From Candidatus Blautia intestinigallinarum (GTDB lineage: Bacteria; Bacillota; Clostridia; Lachnospirales; Lachnospiraceae): 64,000 nt of DNA. Positions 53,966 through 62,894 of the stretch are shown here, one piece after another. Under the pieces are notes generated by a model. The model was not told the origin of the DNA. It was given only the letters and a program-made list of their open reading frames with translations, and made no database searches. Location: the NCBI GenBank assembly GCA_019112635.1, contig DXIX01000014.1, positions 1 to 64,000 of the forward strand, given 5' to 3'. The stretch's first letter is position 1. Every line of letters begins with the position of its first letter. Position numbers and translations under genes: made by a program.

Positions 53966-54502
53966 TTATACCAACTCTAATACCACTTCCATAGCTGCAT
54001 CGCCTTTACGCGGTCCGATCTTGATGATTCTTGTGTATCCACCGTTACGGTTCACATACTTCGGAGCGATCTCATCGAACATCTTTGCAACCATGTCGAT
54101 CTCTTTTGTATTTTTCTTTCTTCCAGCAGCTTTTGCAGGAACTTCTTTCACCGGATAGAAGACTTTCATCATCTGTCTTCTTGCGTGAAGTCTGGAAGGA
54201 GCATCCTTCTTGATCTCTTTCTGAACTTCATCATAAACGGTTTTCTTCTTGCCGTCTACTACTTCTTTTACTCTCTTGCCGTCAGCATCTTTGCGCGGAA
54301 CTTTTGCTGTTACAGTAACAGTCTCGAAATTGTCTTTCTCGCGAACTGCCATTGCAATCAGTCCCTCAGCAATTTTGCGTACTTCTTTTGCTTTGCTCTC
54401 GGTGGTGATAATTTTGCCATGGTACAGCAGGCTGGTTACCTGGCTTCTCAGTAATGCTTTTCTCTGGTCAGAAGTTCTGCCCAATTTTCTATATTTTGCC
54501 AT
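53966..54502 (-). CDS. rplQ: 50S ribosomal protein L17, enlarged
   Basis: A 178-residue L17. The N-terminus MAKYRKLGRTSDQRKALLRS and the C-terminal GGYTRIIKIGPRKGDAAMEV are standard. Between about residues 52 and 100 is an extra charged segment (KVPRKDADGKRVKEVVDGKK and onwards) before LHARRQ; typical bacterial L17 has 112-130 residues. The ATG at 54502 follows GGAGG at 7 nt. It sits 75 nt after rpoA and before a terminator. It lines the peptide exit tunnel region of the large subunit. Confidence 0.96.
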   Translation of the reverse strand: MAKYRKLGRTSDQRKALLRSQVTSLLYHGKIITTESKAKEVRKIAEGLIAMAVREKDNFETVTVTAKVPRKDADGKRVKEVVDGKKKTVYDEVQKEIKKDAPSRLHARRQMMKVFYPVKEVPAKAAGRKKNTKEIDMVAKMFDEIAPKYVNRNGGYTRIIKIGPRKGDAAMEVVLELV

Positions 54503-54577
54503 TTTCATCCTCCATCTGTGGAACAATATATCACGCTTCTTCGGTCTTACTGATATATTGTCAGCACCCACTTATTT

Positions 54578-55537
54578 TTACTCTTCTGATGGCTGCAGCT
54601 GCAGTCCCAGCTCTTTTAACTTCGCCAGTACTTCCTCCAGTGACTTACGTCCCAGGTTACGAACTTTCATCATATCCTCGGAAGTACGGTTGCACAACTC
54701 TTCTACGGTATTGATTCCGGCTCTCTTCAGACAATTGTAAGAACGTACGGACAGTTCCAGCTCATCAATACTCATCTCCAGAACCTTCTCTTTTTCATTG
54801 TCCTCTTTCTCGATCATGACTTCTGCTGTCTTCGCATTTTCGGAAAGATCAATGAACAAGCTTAAGTGTTCACTCAATACTTTTGCTGCCAGGCTGACTG
54901 CCTCATCCGGATCCAACGTTCCATTTGTATATACGTCCAACGTCAGTTTATCATAATCTGTAATCTGACCAACACGGGTATTCTCCACTACCAGGTTCAC
55001 CCGGTCAACCGGAGTGTAAATGGCATCCACAGCGATCACACCGATCGGCATATCATCGGATTTGCCTTTCTCTGCGCTCACATAGCCTCTGCCCTTGGTG
55101 ATTGTCAGCTCCATCGCAAGTCTGCAGTCTTTGCCGCCGTTAAGCGTCGCAATAACCTGATCCGGATTCATAATCTCAATATCCTGATCTGCCTGGATAT
55201 CAGCTGCAGTCACAACACCCTTGCCCTCGCACTCAATGTACGCGGTCTTCGGCTCGTTGTCATTGCTCTTATTCTTGATTGCCAGACTCTTCAGATTCAG
55301 GATGATCTCACTGACATCTTCCTTCACACCCGGAATTGAGCTGAATTCATGAAGCACGCCATCGATCTTCACCTGGCTCACCGCAGCTCCCGGAAGAGAA
55401 GAAAGCATAATTCTTCTCAGGGAGTTTCCCAAAGTTGTTCCATATCCTCTCTCCAGAGGCTCAACTACAAATCTGCCGTATTTTTTATCTTCAGAGATTT
55501 CAGTAATTTCAATTTTGGGTTTGTTAAAATCAAACAC
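54578..55537 (-). CDS. rpoA: RNA polymerase alpha subunit
   Basis: A 319-residue alpha subunit. The N-terminal dimerisation domain has [21 protein letters not shown]; the C-terminal DNA- and activator-binding domain has [20 protein letters not shown] and [11 protein letters not shown]. Length is normal. It lies between rpsD and rplQ in the alpha operon order. AAGGAGGG precedes the ATG. Confidence 0.98.
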   Translation of the reverse strand: MFDFNKPKIEITEISEDKKYGRFVVEPLERGYGTTLGNSLRRIMLSSLPGAAVSQVKIDGVLHEFSSIPGVKEDVSEIILNLKSLAIKNKSNDNEPKTAYIECEGKGVVTAADIQADQDIEIMNPDQVIATLNGGKDCRLAMELTITKGRGYVSAEKGKSDDMPIGVIAVDAIYTPVDRVNLVVENTRVGQITDYDKLTLDVYTNGTLDPDEAVSLAAKVLSEHLSLFIDLSENAKTAEVMIEKEDNEKEKVLEMSIDELELSVRSYNCLKRAGINTVEELCNRTSEDMMKVRNLGRKSLEEVLAKLKELGLQLQPSEE

Positions 55538-55595
55538 TTATAAGGTCCCTCCTTCTGGGCTTCTTTCATTTTGAGGGTACTAATACAAATTATGA

Positions 55596-56189
55596 TTATT
55601 TGGAGTACAACTCGACGATAAGCATCTCGTTTACAGGTACATCAATGATGTCTCTGGTAGGCAGCTCTTTCACTGTACCTCTCAATGCTTCCTGGTCTAC
55701 ATCCAGCCATTCCGGAACCAGTCTTCCGCCTGTAACCTCCAGAATTCCTTTGTATCTCTCGGAACCTTTACATTTCTCTTTTACTTCGATCACATCTCCT
55801 GCTTTTACCAGGTAAGATGGGATGTTTACAACTTTACCGTTCACGGTAATATGTTTGTGATCTACGATCTGTCTTGCTTCTCTTCTGGTTCTTGCAAATC
55901 CCATACGGAATACAATGTTATCCAGTCTGCTCTCCAGAAGCACCATCAGGTTCTCACCTGTCTGGCCCTGCATTTTATCTGCTTTCTTATAGTAGTTGCG
56001 GAAAGGTTTTTCCAGAACTCCATAAATGAATTTTGCTTTCTGTTTTTCTCTCAGCTGCAGGCCGTACTCAGACATCTTACGGTTGGTACGTTTCAGCTGT
56101 CTGGTTGATTTTTTATCAATTCCCAAGTAGATTGGGTCCAGATCCAGAGATCTGCATCTTTTCAGAACCGGCACTCTATTTACTGCCAT
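55596..56189 (-). CDS. rpsD: 30S ribosomal protein S4
   Basis: A 197-residue S4 with the S4 RNA-binding domain MGFARTRREARQIVDHKHIT. In many bacteria S4 binds its own operon leader and limits its expression. The structured RNA at 57099-57235 in the same operon is a possible target. It lies 17 nt after rpsK. The N-terminus lacks a zinc-binding cysteine cluster. Confidence 0.97.
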   Translation of the reverse strand: MAVNRVPVLKRCRSLDLDPIYLGIDKKSTRQLKRTNRKMSEYGLQLREKQKAKFIYGVLEKPFRNYYKKADKMQGQTGENLMVLLESRLDNIVFRMGFARTRREARQIVDHKHITVNGKVVNIPSYLVKAGDVIEVKEKCKGSERYKGILEVTGGRLVPEWLDVDQEALRGTVKELPTRDIIDVPVNEMLIVELYSK

Positions 56190-56206
56190 GATTAGCTACC
56201 TCCTAA

Positions 56207-56599
56207 TTATACTCTTCTGCGTTTTGGTGGACGACAACCGTTGTGTGGAACTGGTGTCACGTCACGGATACTGGTTACTTCCAGGCCGCATGCCTGAAGC
56301 GCACGGATAGCAGCTTCTCTTCCGGAACCTGGTCCTTTTACCATTACGTCTACAGTTTTCAATCCATGAATCAGAGCAGCTTTGGTAGCTGTCTCAGCAG
56401 CCATCTGAGCTGCATAAGGGGTAGATTTCCTTGAACCTTTAAATCCCAGACCACCGGCACTTGCCCATGAAAGAGCGTTTCCTTCAGTATCTGTCAGTGT
56501 AACAATGGTGTTATTGAAAGAAGACTGAATATGTGCCTGTCCGCGTTCAACGTTTTTCTTGACACGACGTTTTGTCGTTTTCTTAGTCACTTTTGCCAT
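56207..56599 (-). CDS. rpsK: 30S ribosomal protein S11
   Basis: A 130-residue S11. Typical sequences are [19 protein letters not shown] and the C-terminal [18 protein letters not shown]. It forms part of the small-subunit platform. It lies 32 nt after rpsM. Confidence 0.98.
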   Translation of the reverse strand: MAKVTKKTTKRRVKKNVERGQAHIQSSFNNTIVTLTDTEGNALSWASAGGLGFKGSRKSTPYAAQMAAETATKAALIHGLKTVDVMVKGPGSGREAAIRALQACGLEVTSIRDVTPVPHNGCRPPKRRRV

Positions 56600-56631
56600 T
56601 TTAAAACTAACCTACTCTTTCCTAATACTTA

Positions 56632-57000
56632 TTATTTCTTCTTATTTGCAACAGTTCTCTTAGGACCTTTTCTGGTTCTTGCGTTTGTCTTGGTCTTCTG
56701 GCCACGAACCGGAAGTCCTTTTCTATGACGGATACCTCTGTAGCATCCGATCTCCTGAAGTCTCTTGATGTTCAGAGCGATCTCTCTTCTCAGATCACCT
56801 TCCACCATCATGGTCTCATCGATCACTTCACGGATTCTGTTCACTTCTTCATCAGTCAGATCTCTGACACGAGTGTCAGGATTTACTTTCGCATCTGCCA
56901 GGATGCGGGTTGCGCTTGGTCTGCCGATTCCATAGATATAGGTCAGACCGATCTCTACACGTTTGTCTCTTGGTAAGTCTACACCAGCTATACGAGCCAT
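56632..57000 (-). CDS. rpsM: 30S ribosomal protein S13
   Basis: A 122-residue S13 beginning [20 protein letters not shown] and ending in the basic tail [14 protein letters not shown]. The ATG at 57000 follows GGAGG; a longer frame to 57060 starts in the structured spacer. It is the first gene after the unusual 316-nt spacer that separates it from rpmJ. It contacts the head of the small subunit and tRNA. Confidence 0.97.
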   Translation of the reverse strand: MARIAGVDLPRDKRVEIGLTYIYGIGRPSATRILADAKVNPDTRVRDLTDEEVNRIREVIDETMMVEGDLRREIALNIKRLQEIGCYRGIRHRKGLPVRGQKTKTNARTRKGPKRTVANKKK

Positions 57001-57316
57001 GTAATATTCCTCCATCTTTCTACAGAAAGCCTGCTTCGTACGCCACGTATGGAACTCCATACGGTGAAATGGGACGTATCTTCCGCCGCTCTCAGTTAAT
57101 ATTGTTCCTAATTGGGGTGTCTCGGTATCACACCCAGCTACGGGAACCTCCCCCGTAACCTTTCCGATTGACTGGCCTTAGCCCGTCGTATCCTGAAAAG
57201 GATCTCCGAAATAGCCTCTCGGTATTAGGCAATATAATATTTAAACAGTGTGAACAACGCTTCCGGGTGTTCCCACTGCAGCCGCCTAAATACGCACAAA
57301 CTGTCCTGGTCGGAAA
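57001..57316 (-). promoter_or_regulatory. Long structured spacer/leader between rpmJ and rpsM
   Basis: There is no gene in this 316-nt stretch, though adjacent ribosomal genes are usually separated by a few tens of bases. It holds the multibranched RNA at 57099-57235, a 7-bp hairpin CGTATGG-AACT-CCATACG (57046-57063) close to the rpsM start, and weaker pairing (ACAG/CTGT) on the rpmJ side. The ribosome site of rpsM is at 57005-57012. It is probably an mRNA leader controlling the S13-S11-S4-alpha-L17 genes. Confidence 0.65.
57099..57235 (-). ncRNA. Candidate multibranched structured RNA upstream of rpsM
   Basis: A 12-bp helix (57107-57112 with 57224-57229, and 57099-57104 with 57230-57235, one 2-nt bulge at 57105-57106) closes the element. 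Inside, in minus-strand order, are hairpins CCGA/TCGG (57222-57206), ATCC/GGAT (57203-57190), GAC-GGC/GCC-GTC (57187-57170), TACGGG/CCCGTA (57157-57139) and GGGTGT/ACACCC (57135-57115). ATACCGAGA occurs twice, at the first hairpin and in the last loop. I do not recognise a named family. It may bind a ribosomal protein such as S4. Confidence 0.65.
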
Positions 57317-57430
57317 TTAACCCTGACGCTGTTTGTGTTTCGGATTTTCACAGATTACTCTGATGCTTCCTTTTCTCTTGATAATCTTGCATTTTTCGCA
57401 AATCGGTTTCACAGATGATCTTACTTTCAC
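57317..57430 (-). CDS. rpmJ: 50S ribosomal protein L36
   Basis: A 37-residue protein starting at GTG (57428-57430): it begins [20 protein letters not shown] and ends NPKHKQRQG. The zinc-binding Cys residues are in ICEKCK and VICENPKH. The GTG start is supported by AAAGGAGG at 7 nt. It is the first gene of the rpmJ-to-rplQ transcript, with its own promoter about 75 nt upstream rather than following infA as usual. Confidence 0.95.
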   Translation of the reverse strand: MKVRSSVKPICEKCKIIKRKGSIRVICENPKHKQRQG

Positions 57431-57501
57431 CGGAAATCCTCCTTTCCAAATTTGCTGATTTTGGGCAGAGTAACTCTGTCCTGTCACAAAGTACGCTTAA
57501 C

Positions 57502-57530
57502 AGTATAACACCTCAAATTCCAAAATGCAA
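57502..57530 (-). promoter_or_regulatory. Promoter of the rpmJ-rpsM-rpsK-rpsD-rpoA-rplQ operon
   Basis: On the minus strand TTGCAT (57525-57530) and TATACT (57502-57507) are 17 nt apart, and a TG precedes the -10 by one base (extended -10). The start would be near 57495. Confidence 0.75.
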
Positions 57531-57565
57531 GCAAAAAATTCCTATTTTTGCAAGCTTTTTTCAAT

Positions 57566-58498
57566 TTATTCCACGGTCTCCACAATCATCTCCTCCGCGC
57601 CCTGGAAATCATTCTGGTAGTACTGAAGAATATGATTACGAAAAGCGATCTCCGCTCCTTTCAGCCTCCGGTCCTTTTTGTAAACCAGCATCGTCCACAG
57701 TTTTTCTTTTGGTTCAATACGGTAAGCTTTCGCCGGTCCTTTTGCAATTTCCCTGGCCACGGACTCTGTGGCCAGAAGAATTCCTGTTCCGGACGCAATC
57801 ATCTCCAGCATTAAATCTATCGCCTTTGTGTTGAAAAAGGCAACATTGAATCGGATATGATTTTTCTCATATATATTTTTCATATAATCATAAAGAGAGG
57901 ATCCCTTCTCTCCTGTGAGCAGAGGCAGATCACCCAGCTTCTTGATCTGAATGAACTCTTCCTCCTCGCAGTCGTTTTCCCGGTTGATCACCGCGCATAG
58001 GTTTTCTTCTGCCAGAATATCGTAAATAAGCCCGGAGGGAACATCGTCCGGAATCGCTTTGATAATGGCAAAATCAATCTTCCCTTCGCTGAGTAAATCA
58101 AAAGCCTTATAGTTTTCCATAACTTTCAGGCTTCCCAGCACATTGGTATTAGTGGAAAAAAAGTTGGTAATCGCCTGCGCCAGCCCTGACACTCGATAGA
58201 ACGGAAACACGCCCACATTCAAAAACGTCTTCTGATCCGACCTGCCTTGACCGAAGGCCTCTGTCAGATTGTCCACTGCCTCCAGCACCTTTTTCCCATA
58301 CTCACAGAAACGCTCTCCATCTTTTGTCAACGTGACTTTATGGGTATCCCGAAGGAATAACTTAGTCTGTAATTCATTCTCCAAGGCACTGATCTGCTGG
58401 GAAATTGCAGGCTGCGTAATGAATAAAGTCTTGGCCGCTCCGGAAAAACTTTTTTGTTTTGCAATCTCCAACACGTAATAAATCTGTCGTATCTCCAT
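57566..58498 (-). CDS. LysR-family transcriptional regulator
   Basis: A 310-residue LysR regulator. The N-terminal helix-turn-helix MEIRQIYYVLEIAKQKSFSG and FITQPAISQQISALE are classical. The effector domain (about 90-300) is of the substrate-binding type. The ATG at 58498 follows AGGAGAG. It is divergent from the M20 amidohydrolase and transporter genes and probably controls them; the inducer is unknown. It sits between infA and rpmJ, which are normally adjacent. Confidence 0.92.
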   Translation of the reverse strand: MEIRQIYYVLEIAKQKSFSGAAKTLFITQPAISQQISALENELQTKLFLRDTHKVTLTKDGERFCEYGKKVLEAVDNLTEAFGQGRSDQKTFLNVGVFPFYRVSGLAQAITNFFSTNTNVLGSLKVMENYKAFDLLSEGKIDFAIIKAIPDDVPSGLIYDILAEENLCAVINRENDCEEEEFIQIKKLGDLPLLTGEKGSSLYDYMKNIYEKNHIRFNVAFFNTKAIDLMLEMIASGTGILLATESVAREIAKGPAKAYRIEPKEKLWTMLVYKKDRRLKGAEIAFRNHILQYYQNDFQGAEEMIVETVE

Positions 58499-58584
58499 CT
58501 TAGACTCTCCTATCTCTCCCATCTGCGAGTCTGCGAGTTTCAATTTTCTGATGATTATAGCAAAATTTTCTCTCATTTTAAAGC

Positions 58585-58614
58585 TTATAATCGGAACTTA
58601 TAAAAAGATTATAA
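58585..58614. promoter_or_regulatory. TTATAA triplet, possible LysR binding region
   Basis: TTATAA occurs at 58585-58590, 58598-58603 and 58609-58614. The first two are separated by 7 nt and form a palindrome. The cluster lies between the LysR gene and the -35 of the amidohydrolase promoter, the usual place for LysR recognition sites. The region is AT-rich, so chance is possible. Confidence 0.4.
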
Positions 58615-58622
58615 ATACCAAT

Positions 58623-58651
58623 TTCCAATTTTTATTTTTCGTTTATATAAT
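58623..58651 (+). promoter_or_regulatory. Promoter of the amidohydrolase-transporter genes
   Basis: TTCCAA (58623-58628) and TATAAT (58646-58651) are 17 nt apart. The weak -35 suits activation by the LysR regulator. Confidence 0.6.
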
Positions 58652-58699
58652 ATACACAAATTTTATAAATGTTTTTTATAGAAAGACAGGTGATAATCT

Positions 58700-59881
58700 A
58701 TGAACGACTTTTTGAAAGAAGCCAAAGAATTACAGGAAGAACTGACTTCGAACCGCCGTTATCTCCACGCCAACGCGGAGACCGGTTTCGATCTTCCCAA
58801 AACCGTCGCTTTTGTGATGGAAAAACTTACCTCCTATGGGTACACTCCCATCCCCATGGGCGGCGGCATCGTCTGTACCTGCGGAATTCCTGGCAAAACT
58901 TTGATGATCCGAGCGGATATGGATGCGCTTCCCCAGCAGGAAGCCTCCGGCCTTCCCTTTGCCTGCCAGGATGGCGCCTGCCACTCCTGTGGTCACGATT
59001 CACACATAGCCATGCTTTTGGGAGCTGCGAAAATCCTGAAGGCCCATGAATCCGAGTTAAAAGGCACAGTAAAATTTCTCTTTCAGCCTGCAGAAGAACT
59101 GCTGGGCGGAGCAAAGAGCATGATCAAAGCCGGAGCTTTAGAGAATCCCAAAGTGGATGCCGCCATGGCCTTCCACATTAATTACGGGCCGATCATGGAT
59201 CAAAATTTTCAGGTGGGCACACTATTCTACAGTGAGCAGGAGTCCTGCGCATCTGCCGATGCCTTCGAGATCACTGTCCACGGCACTTCTGCCCACGGAA
59301 GTACGCCACATGTAGGCGTCAACGCCTTAAGTGTTGCCGCCAACATCATCGTGGCCCTGCAGCAATTCTTTACCTTACAGGTACCCTCTGATGAGCCATC
59401 GATTATGTCCATCTGCCAGCTCCACTCGGGAAGCGCCTCCAACATCATTCCCAGCGAAGCCGTCATGCAGGGCAGCATCCGAACCTTCACCAGAGAAAAC
59501 CGTGCTTTTCTGCTGAAACAGCTTCATGACCTGACGGTAAAAACTGCTCAGATGTGGGGAGCCACTGCAGAAGTCAATATCTTCGCCGGCACAGGCCCAA
59601 CAATTAATGACCGCAGCCTCAGTGCAGAAATGGGAGACTATTGTCGGGAAGTACTGGATGATGTCCAGGTCATTCCGCCCCAGACATTTTCGGAAGATTT
59701 CTCTTACTACGGTGAACATGTCCCTACCTTCTTCGCCATGCTCTACGCAGGCGGACCGGAACTGGGGCATCAATACTCGCTGCACGATCCCAGGGCAACT
59801 TTTGATGAATCCGCATTGCCTTATGGCAGCGCAGCTTTCTGTAACTGCGCATACCAATGGCTGAAAAATCACTGTGAATAA
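58700..59881 (+). CDS. M20-family amidohydrolase
   Basis: A 393-residue M20D-type zinc hydrolase. The metal ligands are in CHSCGHDSH (Cys and His), QPAEELLGGAK (Glu), FHINYG (His) and the late HQYSLHDPR (His). The lid domain includes HGTSAHGSTPHVGVNA. Relatives cleave N-acyl amino acids, indole-acetyl or aminobenzoyl-glutamate amides. No signal peptide, so it acts in the cytoplasm. The transporter gene 18 nt downstream probably imports its substrate or exports the product. Confidence 0.9.
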   Translation: MNDFLKEAKELQEELTSNRRYLHANAETGFDLPKTVAFVMEKLTSYGYTPIPMGGGIVCTCGIPGKTLMIRADMDALPQQEASGLPFACQDGACHSCGHDSHIAMLLGAAKILKAHESELKGTVKFLFQPAEELLGGAKSMIKAGALENPKVDAAMAFHINYGPIMDQNFQVGTLFYSEQESCASADAFEITVHGTSAHGSTPHVGVNALSVAANIIVALQQFFTLQVPSDEPSIMSICQLHSGSASNIIPSEAVMQGSIRTFTRENRAFLLKQLHDLTVKTAQMWGATAEVNIFAGTGPTINDRSLSAEMGDYCREVLDDVQVIPPQTFSEDFSYYGEHVPTFFAMLYAGGPELGHQYSLHDPRATFDESALPYGSAAFCNCAYQWLKNHCE

Positions 59882-59899
59882 GATTGGGGGAGAGATTCT

Positions 59900-61072
59900 A
59901 TGAATGGTTTACACGCACTGACAATTATTCTATTAATCTATGCCATCGGCGACTTCGTTGCCACCAAGACAAAAGCGATTATCTCCATGCTGTTCGTGGC
60001 AGCTGTGATCTTCGCAATCTGCTTCTGGAACGGTCTTCCTTCCACCCTTTTCGAAGACTCTACTTTAATGGCCTTCTCCAGCGTCACCATCGGAATGATG
60101 CTGGTACATATGGGAACCACCATCAAACTTGCAGACTTTGTGCAGGAATATAAGACCGTCATCATCGTCCTGTGCTCCACACTGGCTATCTGCGGCGGTG
60201 TTTATTTCATAGGAAGAATTTTTATCGATGAATACTACGCTCTGGCGAGTGCCCCTGTGCTGGGCGGTGCCGTCGTTGCCTTCCTGGTCATGACAGAGGC
60301 CATGAACAACATTGGAGCCACCGATGCCGCAGCTTTTGCCTCCCTGATTTTGATCATTCAGGGCATTGTCGGTTTTCCCATTGCCTCCATCTGCTGCAAA
60401 AGAGAAGCTCTCCGTCTAAAGAGTGAGATCGCAGCCGGACGGGTGAAGCTTGAAAAAAAAGAAGAGAAAAAAGAAGAAAAACCAAAATGGAGAATTATCC
60501 CTCCAATTCCGGACAAATATAACGGGGACAACCTGCTCCTTGCCAAACTGGCTGTGGTTGCCTGTCTGGCACAATGGCTGTCCAACCTGACCAATGGAAA
60601 TGTCAACAATCTGGTCATCTGTCTTCTTCTGGGCGTGTTTTTCCGTGAGATTGGCTTCCTGGATGAGGCACCTTTGACCAAGGCTAATGGTTTTACCTTC
60701 GTCATCGGGGCTGCTCTGGTCAATGTCTTCACCAGCCTGGCCACTTCCACGCCTCAGATGATCCTGTCCATGATCCGGCCTTTGATCATTGTCATCATCA
60801 TCGGCGTGATCAGTTTTGCTTTGGTGTCCATCCTGGTCGGAAAAATTTTCAAACAAAGCTGGTATATCTGTATCGCTATGGCTTCGACGGCTCTCTTTGG
60901 TTTTCCGGGAACCTTCATTGTGTCCAATGAAGTAGCAAATGCCTCCGCGGACAATGACGAGGAGCGTGAGATTCTTCTGCAGAACATTATGCCGAAAATG
61001 ATCATCTCCGGTATGGTCTCCGTATCCATCGTGTCTGTAGTTGTGGCCGGTGTCATGGCCGGATGGGTATAA
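59900..61072 (+). CDS. Uncharacterised membrane transporter (DUF3100-like)
   Basis: A 390-residue integral membrane protein with about 12 helices in two halves. A charged Lys/Glu loop (about 172-198, including KLEKKEEKKEEKPK) separates them and lies in the cytoplasm. The segments APVLGGAVVAFLVMTEAM and STALFGFPGTFIVSNEVA in equivalent places suggest an inverted repeat as in secondary transporters. It resembles DUF3100 proteins, which often adjoin M20 amidohydrolases; I am not certain of the family. GGGGGAGAG precedes the ATG. Confidence 0.65.
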   Translation: MNGLHALTIILLIYAIGDFVATKTKAIISMLFVAAVIFAICFWNGLPSTLFEDSTLMAFSSVTIGMMLVHMGTTIKLADFVQEYKTVIIVLCSTLAICGGVYFIGRIFIDEYYALASAPVLGGAVVAFLVMTEAMNNIGATDAAAFASLILIIQGIVGFPIASICCKREALRLKSEIAAGRVKLEKKEEKKEEKPKWRIIPPIPDKYNGDNLLLAKLAVVACLAQWLSNLTNGNVNNLVICLLLGVFFREIGFLDEAPLTKANGFTFVIGAALVNVFTSLATSTPQMILSMIRPLIIVIIIGVISFALVSILVGKIFKQSWYICIAMASTALFGFPGTFIVSNEVANASADNDEEREILLQNIMPKMIISGMVSVSIVSVVVAGVMAGWV

Positions 61073-61108
61073 ATAATTAGAAAAAACCTTGTTGAAATCA
61101 GAATTTTA

Positions 61109-61161
61109 AAAACCTTACAGAAAGCAAATCTTAACACTTGATTTCTGTAAGGTTTTCTTTT
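61109..61161. terminator. Bidirectional terminator between the transporter gene and infA
   Basis: AAAACCTTACAGAAA (61109-61123) pairs with TTTCTGTAAGGTTTT (61142-61156), a perfect 15-bp stem with an 18-nt loop and T-runs on both strands. It ends the transporter transcript and also the secY-adk-map-infA transcript. Confidence 0.92.
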
Positions 61162-61185
61162 GTACTCTTCAAAATTTTCTTCTGC

Positions 61186-61404
61186 TTATTTATCGCGCCA
61201 GATGATTCTGCCCTTGGACAGATCATAAGGAGAAAGTTCTATCGTCACTTTATCTCCCGGCAGAATACGTATGAAATTCATACGAAGTTTTCCGCTGATA
61301 TGAGCAAGCACCACATGCTTATTTTCCAGCTCTACTTTGAACATCGCGTTTGGCAGCTTCTCCAACACGGTACCTTCTACTTCAATTACGTCTGCTTTTG
61401 ACAT
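61186..61404 (-). CDS. infA: Translation initiation factor IF-1
   Basis: A 72-residue IF-1 with the S1/OB fold: [37 protein letters not shown], and the C-terminal [11 protein letters not shown]. It binds the A site of the small subunit. It is 29 nt after map and directly before a terminator. In most relatives rpmJ follows it immediately, but here the terminator and a three-gene insertion come next. Confidence 0.97.
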   Translation of the reverse strand: MSKADVIEVEGTVLEKLPNAMFKVELENKHVVLAHISGKLRMNFIRILPGDKVTIELSPYDLSKGRIIWRDK

Positions 61405-61433
61405 GTAATTATAACCTCCTATGTCCTATCTAT

Positions 61434-62189
61434 TTATTTACTCAGAGTCAAGAGCTCCGGCTCTCCGTCTGTGATCAGGATCGTATTCTCATAATGTGCT
61501 GACAGAGATCCATCCTGTGTGGCAACGGTCCAGTCATCGTCCAGGAAGACCACATCGGCACGTCCCATGTTAATCATAGGTTCCACAGCCAGCGTCATGC
61601 CAGGCATCAATCGGATTCCGCGTCTGTGCTGACGGAAGTTAGGGATCTGCGGGTCTTCATGGAGATGGGTTCCTATTCCATGTCCGACCAAATCTCTCAC
61701 CACGCCGTAACCAAAACTTTCTGCATAATCTCCTATTGCCGCTGAGATATCATAGAGATGATTTCCCGCTTTCGCATATTTGAGTCCCTCGAAGAAACTC
61801 TGTTTTGTCACATCCATCAGTTGTCTGGTCTCCGGTGAGACTTCTCCCACAGCGTAGGTGCGGGCCGCATCCGAATGGTATCCTTTGTAAATCAATCCCG
61901 CGTCGATCTTCACCAGATCTCCCTCCTGGATCACTCTCGCATGGGAGGGAATCCCGTGTACCACTTCATCGTTCAGAGAAATACAGAAAGATGCCGGGAA
62001 GCCATTATAGTTCAGGAAGTTGGGCGTGCATCCCAGCGAGCGTATCATCTCCTCCCCGATCTTATCCAGTTCCCAGGTCGTAATCCCCGGTTTAATGTGT
62101 TCCGCCAGCTTCTCATGTACCTCTTCCAGATACTTTCCAGCTGTTCTCATTAGCTCTATTTCTCTTGAAGTCTTAATAGATACTGACAT
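61434..62189 (-). CDS. map: Type I methionine aminopeptidase
   Basis: A 251-residue aminopeptidase that removes initiator methionine. The metal ligands are in KIDAGLIYKGYHSDAAR (two Asp), GHGIGTHLHEDP (His), LAVEPMI (Glu) and the late ENTILIT (Glu). It has no N-terminal zinc finger. It follows adk by 4 nt. Confidence 0.97.
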   Translation of the reverse strand: MSVSIKTSREIELMRTAGKYLEEVHEKLAEHIKPGITTWELDKIGEEMIRSLGCTPNFLNYNGFPASFCISLNDEVVHGIPSHARVIQEGDLVKIDAGLIYKGYHSDAARTYAVGEVSPETRQLMDVTKQSFFEGLKYAKAGNHLYDISAAIGDYAESFGYGVVRDLVGHGIGTHLHEDPQIPNFRQHRRGIRLMPGMTLAVEPMINMGRADVVFLDDDWTVATQDGSLSAHYENTILITDGEPELLTLSK

Positions 62190-62193
62190 ATTC

Positions 62194-62838
62194 TCAATCT
62201 CCTAAAATAGCAACGATGTCGTTAAATACTTCTTCCATATCCTTGGTTCCGTCTACGCGTTTCAATACCTGAGCTTTGGTATAGTAATCGATCAATGGCT
62301 GTGTCTGCTCATGGTATACATTCAGACGCTTTTTCACAGTCTCAGGCTTGTCATCGTCTCTCAGAATCAGCTTATCTCCGCAGGCGTCACACACACCTTC
62401 CACCTTGGTCGGAGCATAAACTACATGATAGGTTGCACCGCATTTCACGCAGGCTCTGCGTCCTGACATACGGTTGATGATATTTTCATCCGGTACATCC
62501 ACATCGATTGCGTAATCAATTTTGCTATCAATTTTTCTCAGTGCCTCATCCAGACTCTCTGCCTGGGGAATGGTCCGTGGAAATCCATCCAGCACATAGC
62601 CATTCTTGGCGTCTTCCTGTCCAAGACGGTCCACAACCAGATCTACAACCAGTTCATCCGGAACCAAAAGCCCCTGATCCATGTATGTCTTTGCTTTCTT
62701 GCCGAGTTCCGTTCCCTCTTTGATGTTTGCACGGAAAATATCGCCTGTGGAGATATGGGGAATTCCATACTTCGCTGCGATTTTTTTCGCCTGTGTTCCT
62801 TTTCCAGCACCAGGTGCTCCCAACATAATGATTCTCAT
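62194..62838 (-). CDS. adk: Adenylate kinase
   Basis: A 214-residue long-form kinase. The P-loop is [11 protein letters not shown]. The LID domain has a zinc-type four-Cys arrangement (CVKCG and CDACG). [10 protein letters not shown] is the AMP-binding segment. It converts AMP and ATP to two ADP. It lies between secY and map, the usual place in this gene cluster. Confidence 0.98.
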   Translation of the reverse strand: MRIIMLGAPGAGKGTQAKKIAAKYGIPHISTGDIFRANIKEGTELGKKAKTYMDQGLLVPDELVVDLVVDRLGQEDAKNGYVLDGFPRTIPQAESLDEALRKIDSKIDYAIDVDVPDENIINRMSGRRACVKCGATYHVVYAPTKVEGVCDACGDKLILRDDDKPETVKKRLNVYHEQTQPLIDYYTKAQVLKRVDGTKDMEEVFNDIVAILGD

Positions 62839-62894
62839 AAAATACCTCCCACCAAATCAAGGCTGTGATGTTACCACCACAACCTCAACTTTAT

